DNA of 64,000 nucleotides, taken from assembly GCF_964019385.1 (NCBI RefSeq), contig NC_088645.1, forward strand, positions 44,993,029-45,057,028, written 5' to 3'. Below are positions 57,736-64,000 of the stretch, piece after piece. The DNA is from Sycon ciliatum. Lineage: Eukaryota > Porifera > Calcarea > Leucosolenida > Sycettidae. The notes under the pieces are model-generated. The model saw only the letters and a list, made by a program, of their open reading frames with translations. It was not told where the DNA came from and ran no database searches. Positions within the stretch are counted from its first letter, which is position 1, and every line of letters starts with the position of its first letter. The position numbers were made by a program, and so were the translations under genes.

Positions 57736-59060
57736 GCTGCTTTTTTTATTTTTTATTTTATTTTTTTTTATTGGGAAAACACAAAACAAGACACAGGGGA
57801 TGTAGGGACGACGTGCCGATGTACAGGGAGCAACTCGACCGACCAGGGGTCTCGGCGTTAGCGTTGCAACCTGGCATCGAAAAAAGGGGGGTTGCATGGT
57901 CAAGAAGCAAAGATAATAATTTGGTGCGAGAAAGGGGCGCTAGTATTGCACCAAAACATATAAAAATATATAAATACGTGTAATAAGTAAACCAGAAGGC
58001 AAAAAGAAAAAAAGAGAACAATAATCATAAAAAGCAAGTACTAGTAGAAAAGTTAATACTAAATGGGTCTGAATATCATCGTCACAGGTACTGTGTAGAC
58101 CACAGCCATCTCTTTCGGATTAGGTCCTTACATACGTTCAACGTATGTAAACTTCAAGGTCAACGGTTGACCTTGAAGGTTTGGAGGCGTCTTGAGTGAG
58201 GTTCGTGAAGCAGGAGGTCCGCAGGCAGGTTGTTCCAGGGTGTGATGGCGAAGAAGGGGAAGGATCGCAGGAGGTAGTCAGGGCTGTGTGAGGGGGTGTC
58301 CACTTCAGCTGGAAGTCATGGTGCGTCTGACTTTTTGCCGTGTGCACATGCTAGCTATGGCAGGGGGCTTGGTTGGTGGCAGCATGGCCTTTACCTGGGG
58401 AGGCCCTGGGATGTAGTGCAGCTTGTACAAGTATGATAGTGCTGCCACCATCCGACGGAGCTGAAGACTTTGGAGGATGGTTCCAGGTCCCAGTAAATGC
58501 AGGGCACGTTGCTGAATATTGTCCAGCTGGGCTATGTTAGGTGCGGCTGCGCTCGACCAGGCCAGTGGAGCGTATTCAAGTAGGGGTCGTACGAATCCCT
58601 TGTAGACTGTCACTTGACCTTGGTCGCCCAGGATGGGTGCTGCCTTTCGTAGGAAACCCAGCCTTTGGGAGGCGCGCAGTGCAACACTGCGAGTGTGCGC
58701 TCTGTAGGAGAGAGTAGGGTCGAGCATGACTCCCAGTAGCTTCAGGGTATCTGTCTCCTGGAGTGCTTCACCTCCAAAGGTGACTGGTGGAGTGCAGGGG
58801 GGGGGGGGGGACGTGCTTGCAATGTAGAGTCATGCGCTGTGTCTGTGGCTGGCTCAAAACAGATACGCCACTTGCGGCCCCACTCCTCAAGACTGTTGAG
58901 GGACCCTTGGAGGGAGGCAGTGGTCTGTTGGAGATCGTCAGTTGGCTGTACTAAGCTGTAGAGTGTGGTGTCGTCTGCAAAGCTGCTCAACTGCGTTCCT
59001 GGAGTTAAACACTGTTCAATGTCACAGGTGTATAGAAGTGTTTTGACGGCTACAGATCAT
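57736..59060 (-). mobile_element. LINE copy B, 5'-truncated by the BEL element
   Basis: This belongs to the same family as LINE A. It starts at the RT catalytic box near 59,050 and runs to a 3' UTR (58,130-57,775) with an A-rich tail on its strand (57,775-57,736). The 3' UTR contains the GACGTGCCGATG and GGGGTCTCGGCGTT boxes seen at window positions 30-90. The 5' part is cut off by BEL/Pao sequence. Confidence 0.75.
58305..58990 (-). pseudogene. LINE B RT motif C, thumb and C-terminus
   Basis: The pieces are LSSFADDTTLYSLV (motif C intact, about 58,975) and SLEEWGRKWRICFEPATDT, in the frame 58,742-58,990. SYRAHTRSVALRASQRLGFL, VTVYKGFVRPLLEYAPLAWS and MVAALSYLYKLHYIPGPPQV follow in the frame 58,305-58,727. 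A G run at 58,797-58,811 sits at the frameshift. More C-terminal sequence (HPGTTCLRTSCFTNLTQD) is in another frame to 58,138. Confidence 0.8.
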
Positions 59061-59074
59061 ACACCTCGGCGAGG

Positions 59075-59490
59075 ATCGACACTCATGAATTGCTGTGGTG
59101 TTGGCTCGAAGAGCACTCGATTATTCCAACAAACTACAATACATGCAAAGAAAAAACTCTCCGGAAACAAAAAGGCAGCGCAGCCAAACAAAGGTACAGC
59201 TAAAACCTCATGCCGCACGCACAAGAACACAACAACCAAAAAAGGCTACACGGTGCCAAGGCTGGCTCAGCGAAACCGACCGCAGCGGAACCTAAAAGGT
59301 AGCCCGCTGTACAACTGCGATATTACATCAGGCATCAAGGTGCCCCCAAGGGGAGCACATGAAGACAGTAAGATGCCAGGAGATAAAGGTCAAATCACAG
59401 AGAACCGACAGCATGACCGCAATGGCAATCAGGAAGAGAAAGCAAATCGCAACTGAACATGACATGAACGTGTAGACTAACTCCGTGGCA
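59075..59490 (-). repeat. Possible 3' LTR of the BEL/Pao element
   Basis: On the minus strand, a purine-rich tract (AGGAAGGGGAGAATGG, about 59,517-59,502) lies about 200 bp after the pol stop and is followed by TGCCACGGAG. LINE B coding sequence resumes by about 59,050. The interval is therefore probably the 3' LTR, but without the 5' LTR in the window its ends are guesses. Confidence 0.35.
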
Positions 59491-59712
59491 TTCTCGCCAC
59501 GCCATTCTCCCCTTCCTGATGTGTCTACGGAGAGATACATCACCAACACTCGAAGCGGAAAAATGAAAGAAAAACAGAAAAGATTGCCGTAGTTGCTAGT
59601 GCTCAAGCAAACAGAAACAAAAAAAAAGAGAGAAGCAAGAGAGAAGCAAGAGAGTGAAAAGACATGACCATACGTCAATGGCGATGGTCCAATGCTGTTG
59701 CCACTCAGTAAC

Positions 59713-62700
59713 TCACTGACATGCTTCCAGCGGGCAGATCTTGCTTATTGGGCGACGTAGCGTGGTGTTCTTCACCTTTACGTCCACGACTCGTACCAGC
59801 CCGTCACGTCCTGGGTGAACATCGACAACTCGTCCCAGCTGCCACTGACCACGTGGTGTGTCTTTGGCGAGTAGGATAACAACATCACCGACTTGCACGT
59901 TGTTGTAGGGTTTCTTCCATTTGGCACGACCACTCAGCATGGGCAGCCATTCTTGCATCCATCTTGCCCAGAAATGTCTGACCAGCTCCTGGACTCGTCT
60001 CCAGCGTCTCCTCAGGCTAGCTGCTGGGTCATCACCGGGTACATCAATACTGTGGCTCGCGTCGCCTAGCAGCAAGTCACTTGGAGAGATAGGAGTACAG
60101 TCTCTGGCATCTGAAGATACAGTTGTCAAGGGCCGACTGTTGATCAGGTGTTCTGCTCCAATCGTTGCCGTCACTAACTCCTCATCTGTGATGTCACCTG
60201 ACTTCAGAATGGCGTACAGTGCTCGTTTGGCAGCCTTCACCATGACCTCAAATGGTCCTCCGAAGTGCGGTGCTGCGGGTGGGTTGAAGTGCCACTGAAT
60301 CCGTTGACCGTTGGTTGCCTTGATGATCTTCTTCTCGTCCAGTTCTCTTCTCAACTCGCGTAGCTCGGTTACTGCACCAACAAAGTTCGTGCCATTGTCA
60401 GTGAGCACCTCGTGTGGGGCGCCACGTCGTCCGACCATTCGGAAGAAGCAGTTCAGAAAGCTTCCAGTATCAAGACCATACGCTACTTCGATGTGGATAG
60501 CGCGTGTGGCAAGACAGGTGAAGATGCACAGCCATCTCTTTGCCTGCGCTCGGCGTCCCTGCTTGGTGTACATTGGTCCTGCAAAGTCGATTCCAACCCT
60601 TTCAAACGCACGGGTGCCGGGTTCAATCCGGAGTGTTGGCAGTGGCGCCATGAGCTGCTTAGCAGGCTTGGCCTTTCGGCGTTGGCATTCAGGACATTGA
60701 CGATCCACTTCCTTGACTGCTTCGCGTGCACCGACAACCCAGAACCGCTTTACTAACTCGTTCAGAACTTGATTGTTGCCGAGTGCGTGATGACCGTTGC
60801 CATGGATCCGCGTGATCACAAGCTTAGTCGTTGGATGCGTCCTGGGAAGGATGATCGGTGAGATCGTGTCAGAGGGCAAGAAGTCCGCGTACTGAAGTCG
60901 ACTCCTTGCACGCAGCAAACCACTGTCATCTAACTGTGGATGGAGTGCTGCAATCTTGCTCTGGGAACTCACAGGTTGTCCCTTCTTGATGGCCTTGATC
61001 TCATCTCGGAACTCAGACTCTTGCGCTGATTTCACCAGTATCAACTCAGACTCACTCAATTCGTCCACTGTCAATTCACCCAGTTCGCGGCGTTCATGTG
61101 GCGCTCGAGCGTTGTGAAGAAATCTCATCACCCACGCCTGCACACGAATCAAGCGCTCCAAATCAGAGTATCGCTGCGGTTCCAGTCGCCAAACACTGGG
61201 CTCCGTTGCGCCTGTGCCCTCATCATCAGTACCCGTCTCAGTGCTGCTCATCAGAACGGTCTCCTTCATGGACTTTGTTTCCTTTACTTGGGCTGTAGGT
61301 AACTGTCGTACTGGCCAGTCATCAGACGGCTTGGCCATGAAGCTAGGACCGGTCCACCACATACTGTCCGGCGTGAGCGATGTTGGGGCGCATCCTCTCG
61401 ACACAATATCAGCCGGGTTCTCTGCCGTAGGGACATACCGCCATTGATCTGGGCTGCTTGCCTGGTGAATCGTGCTCACTCTGTTGGCAACGAACGTCTT
61501 GAACAAGCGACTCCGGCCACGGATCCACCAGATCACGTCCATACTGTCAGTCCAGTAGATGATGTTCTGCGGGTTGATCTGCAACACCTTGGCTACTTCG
61601 TTGGCCATTTCGACTCCCAGCACAGCAGCCATCAATTCGAGCCGTGGGATGCTTGTGGCGGTAGTTGGCGAAACTCGTGACTTAGCAGACACAAATACGG
61701 TGCTGATCTCGCCGGAGGCGTAGCGGATACGTTGGTAGATGACGGCACCATACGCTAACTCTGATGCGTCGCCAAATACGTGAAGCTCGACATCTTGCGG
61801 TGTAGCGCCTGCAATGGCCTGCAAGCAGCGTGGCACTTGAATTGAGCTCAGTGCAAGGAGATCCTGGAACCACTGTCTACAACGTGAGCTCAGTTCGACG
61901 GGAAGCACTTCGTCCCAAGTTGCACCGCTAGCCCAGATCTCTTGCATCAGTATCTTGGCACGGATGATCACCGGTGCCAGAAATCCTAGCGGGTCGAAGA
62001 TCGTCGCGATCTTTCGGAGGATGTTCCTCTTCGTCATCATCATATCGTCAGGTGGTATGACAGCCTGAAAGCTGAACATGTCGCTGTCGCTCAACCAACT
62101 GATCCCTAGAGTCTTAATCTGGGATGGGCCGTCTCCGTTCAGGCTGAGTTGCGTTGCCTGATCTTCTCTGGGTATGTGACCCAACAGCTCCGGAGCATTC
62201 GACAGCCACTTCCTCACTGCCATGCCTGCTCCCTTCCATGCTGCTGTCACACTCTTGTACAGGGCCACACCCTCGGCAATTGTAGAGACTGAGTCCATAC
62301 CGTCGTCCATGTAAGTTGATTCGAGCATCATCTCGGCTGCACGGGCGAATTCTGGATCTAGTGTCTTAGCGTGCTCTCGCGCGACCAGTTGCGCTAAGAA
62401 CGGGGAGCAGTTCAGACCGAATACCACCCGGTTGAATTCGTACACATCTGGAGCTGACTGCGAGTCTGTATTCCACAGGAATCTCAGATATGGCCGATCT
62501 GATTTTCTGACTTCAACCTGTAGATACATCTCCGTAACATCACAGCCAATGCAGATCGGATGCCGCCGAAATCTGAGCAGAACAGCCGATAGATCACGTT
62601 GTAACCGGTGTGCAGCAGGTCGTACCTTCACCACGTACCCTTTTCTCACGTAACTCTCAATGGTCTCTGCATAGTGCTCTGCAATTTCTGGGACCCGTTT

Positions 62701-64000
62701 CAGCCTCTTCTGTGTTTGCGCAAGTCTCTTCGCTGCCATGTCGTAATTGTTGGTGGGCCGTGATGCATCTGCCCGCCATGGCATCCCGACACAGTAGCGA
62801 CCATTGGTGAACGTCATTCGTTTCTTTGTCGCTGTCAGGACGTCCAGGTTTTCCGGTGACATGGGGTGTTCTGGGCTGGTCACTTGCTCAATTTCCCAGA
62901 ACTGTCGCAAAGTCTTATCCACACTCAGAAGGGTCTCGCTGCTGGCGATGATAGCGCTGCAGCAGTGGTTTGTGCCCCCGCCACGGCTAACCCCTGCTCC
63001 GACGCAGGTCCATCCGAGAGGTGTGAGACGCGCGATGGGCTCTCCGGCTGGTCCAGACACTTCATACAACGCACGGTGAAGCTCGGCATTGTCGACGCCA
63101 ATGAGCAGCTCGATCCTTTCAGGGGTGGCCGGTTCCGGAAACGGTATATCAGCCAAGTGCTCATAGCCAATCTTCTTGCTACTCCAGTCCGTTAGCTGCA
63201 GACGTCCTGTTACTTGGTTGGGAGTTGTGAGTCCGACTACGGTTGTCCATGATTGACCGTTAATATTGGCGATATCGAACTCCACTTCCATGGATTTGAA
63301 AGTGCTCCGCTTTCCATTCAGCATATTGATAGTCATGTCATGCTGCTCACCACTCATTCCTAGCGCTGTGGCAACGTCTTCATGGATGAAGGTGTTGGTA
63401 CTTCCGTCGTCCAGAAGCGCATTGACGACGAGCCGCTTACTACCGGACCTGAGAGCGACAGGCACAGTGCGTAAACTGGTGTAGCTCTTCTCGGCTGTTG
63501 CATTGCTGCATTGCTGGGGGGACTCCCCTTCCGTTGGAGTCTCATGCGCTGTTGCGACGCCACAGTGTCCTTGTTCAGCCTTGGTGTTTGCTTTGTCATA
63601 ATTCCTTTCCTTGCCATCGGCTCTCGGCTTCTTCCTGATCTCAAAATCTGATCGTGCCAAGCCGTGTAGTAGACGATGATGATTCCGTTGGCAACCATCG
63701 ACGCCACAAGTGCGAGTTCGAGGACACTTGTCGCCTCTGTGCCCTGTTCCCAGGCAGCGATAGCACAGGCTTAATTCCTTTGCTCTTGTCCACCGTCGGC
63801 CTGTGTCGTGTCCTTTGAAGGTGGAGCATTCCCAAATGCCATGGCTCCCGCTGCATTCTGGACAAGTGGCGCGAGAGGATATGAAAGAAGTCTCCTCGTC
63901 TCGTGCCGTCTGTCCGTCTGCCAAGTGTGTATGAGCATTGCTCTGCTGCAACGAGCGATGGCTACTTGGCCGGAATGATGGTCTGCTGCTGTCAAAGTGA
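59713..64000 (-). CDS. BEL/Pao retrotransposon pol polyprotein (partial, intact frame)
   Basis: One uninterrupted frame of 1,412 codons from the first in-frame TTG at 63,951. The frame stays open to the window end, so the start and gag lie outside. Domains in order: Cys/His-rich zinc knuckles (residues 30-90: CPECSGSHGIWEC, CYRCLGTGHRGDKC); a retropepsin-like protease with ALLDDGSTNTF (near 181); RT with TYMDDGMDS (near 547); RNase H with VFGDASELAYGAV (near 720) and YWTDSMDVIWW; an integrase zinc-binding domain (near 1,050-1,080, CPECQRRKAK); and an integrase core with IDFAGP (Asp near 1,122), LTDNGTNF (Asp near 1,184) and GGPFEVM (Glu near 1,233), then a C-terminal DUF5641-like end. All catalytic residues are present, so the copy may be young. 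No env follows. Confidence 0.95.
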   Translation of the reverse strand, partial: HFDSSRPSFRPSSHRSLQQSNAHTHLADGQTARDEETSFISSRATCPECSGSHGIWECSTFKGHDTGRRWTRAKELSLCYRCLGTGHRGDKCPRTRTCGVDGCQRNHHRLLHGLARSDFEIRKKPRADGKERNYDKANTKAEQGHCGVATAHETPTEGESPQQCSNATAEKSYTSLRTVPVALRSGSKRLVVNALLDDGSTNTFIHEDVATALGMSGEQHDMTINMLNGKRSTFKSMEVEFDIANINGQSWTTVVGLTTPNQVTGRLQLTDWSSKKIGYEHLADIPFPEPATPERIELLIGVDNAELHRALYEVSGPAGEPIARLTPLGWTCVGAGVSRGGGTNHCCSAIIASSETLLSVDKTLRQFWEIEQVTSPEHPMSPENLDVLTATKKRMTFTNGRYCVGMPWRADASRPTNNYDMAAKRLAQTQKRLKRVPEIAEHYAETIESYVRKGYVVKVRPAAHRLQRDLSAVLLRFRRHPICIGCDVTEMYLQVEVRKSDRPYLRFLWNTDSQSAPDVYEFNRVVFGLNCSPFLAQLVAREHAKTLDPEFARAAEMMLESTYMDDGMDSVSTIAEGVALYKSVTAAWKGAGMAVRKWLSNAPELLGHIPREDQATQLSLNGDGPSQIKTLGISWLSDSDMFSFQAVIPPDDMMMTKRNILRKIATIFDPLGFLAPVIIRAKILMQEIWASGATWDEVLPVELSSRCRQWFQDLLALSSIQVPRCLQAIAGATPQDVELHVFGDASELAYGAVIYQRIRYASGEISTVFVSAKSRVSPTTATSIPRLELMAAVLGVEMANEVAKVLQINPQNIIYWTDSMDVIWWIRGRSRLFKTFVANRVSTIHQASSPDQWRYVPTAENPADIVSRGCAPTSLTPDSMWWTGPSFMAKPSDDWPVRQLPTAQVKETKSMKETVLMSSTETGTDDEGTGATEPSVWRLEPQRYSDLERLIRVQAWVMRFLHNARAPHERRELGELTVDELSESELILVKSAQESEFRDEIKAIKKGQPVSSQSKIAALHPQLDDSGLLRARSRLQYADFLPSDTISPIILPRTHPTTKLVITRIHGNGHHALGNNQVLNELVKRFWVVGAREAVKEVDRQCPECQRRKAKPAKQLMAPLPTLRIEPGTRAFERVGIDFAGPMYTKQGRRAQAKRWLCIFTCLATRAIHIEVAYGLDTGSFLNCFFRMVGRRGAPHEVLTDNGTNFVGAVTELRELRRELDEKKIIKATNGQRIQWHFNPPAAPHFGGPFEVMVKAAKRALYAILKSGDITDEELVTATIGAEHLINSRPLTTVSSDARDCTPISPSDLLLGDASHSIDVPGDDPAASLRRRWRRVQELVRHFWARWMQEWLPMLSGRAKWKKPYNNVQVGDVVILLAKDTPRGQWQLGRVVDVHPGRDGLVRVVDVKVKNTTLRRPISKICPLEACQ

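Noticed and set aside
60311..60756. Plus-strand frames of 114-129 codons inside the BEL pol
   Set aside because: They are antisense shadows of the integrase region.

Overview
This window is nuclear DNA of a multicellular animal, most likely an aquatic invertebrate. No species can be named from the sequence. It carries non-LTR retrotransposons (LINEs) of at least five kinds, a chromodomain Ty3/Gypsy element, a BEL/Pao element, a THAP/DDE plus SWIM/YqaJ DNA transposon, many short terminal-inverted-repeat (TIR) elements, tRNA-derived SINEs and long (CA)n/(GT)n tracts. BEL/Pao elements are animal-specific, and nothing here looks bacterial. I find no confident host gene; there are only two weak exon-like segments (about 7.9-8.5 kb and 49.5 kb). 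The window is best read as a transposon graveyard with nested insertions. Layout. 0-12.4 kb: short non-autonomous DNA elements, foldback palindromes, an older repeat present in two inverted copies (3.6-4.9 and 6.86-7.37 kb), a CA microsatellite block, a 359-bp-spaced duplication and a 191-bp satellite. 12.39-15.75 kb: a four-layer nest. A hammerhead-ribozyme repeat of 226 bp, 1.5 units long, is split by a LINE; the LINE is split by a 943-bp TIR element; and that element holds a 199-bp MITE. 15.8-21.7 kb: LINE remnants, a 474-bp TIR element, a 5'-truncated Gypsy element and an endonuclease-domain LINE tail. 21.86-33.8 kb: a LINE split by a 5.78-kb two-gene DNA transposon (SWIM/YqaJ nuclease on +, THAP/DDE transposase on -) and by a second LINE tail that itself holds a SINE, followed by a nearly full-length but decayed LINE with ORF1, endonuclease and RT. 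33.9-44.9 kb: a 588-bp TA-flanked element, a third diverged hammerhead copy, a second copy of the MITE, a minisatellite split by a TIR element, a SINE split by a TTAA-flanked element, triplet-repeat DNA, and a 14-bp minisatellite joining a foldback element to a LINE tail. 45-51 kb: little recognisable. 51.1-59.05 kb, minus strand: three LINE copies. 59.1-64.0 kb, minus strand: a BEL/Pao pol with an uninterrupted frame that runs off the window end. The genes do not form a host pathway; each belongs to a mobile element. The autonomous families with visible machinery (LINE endonuclease/RT, BEL pol, the THAP transposase) are the likely sources of the activity that moved the non-autonomous pieces. 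The most interesting item is the small hammerhead-ribozyme repeat family at 12.39-15.75 kb (minus strand) and 35.76-35.80 kb (plus strand). Its 1.5-unit structure fits reverse transcription of a circular or multimeric ribozyme RNA, as described for animal and plant retrozymes.
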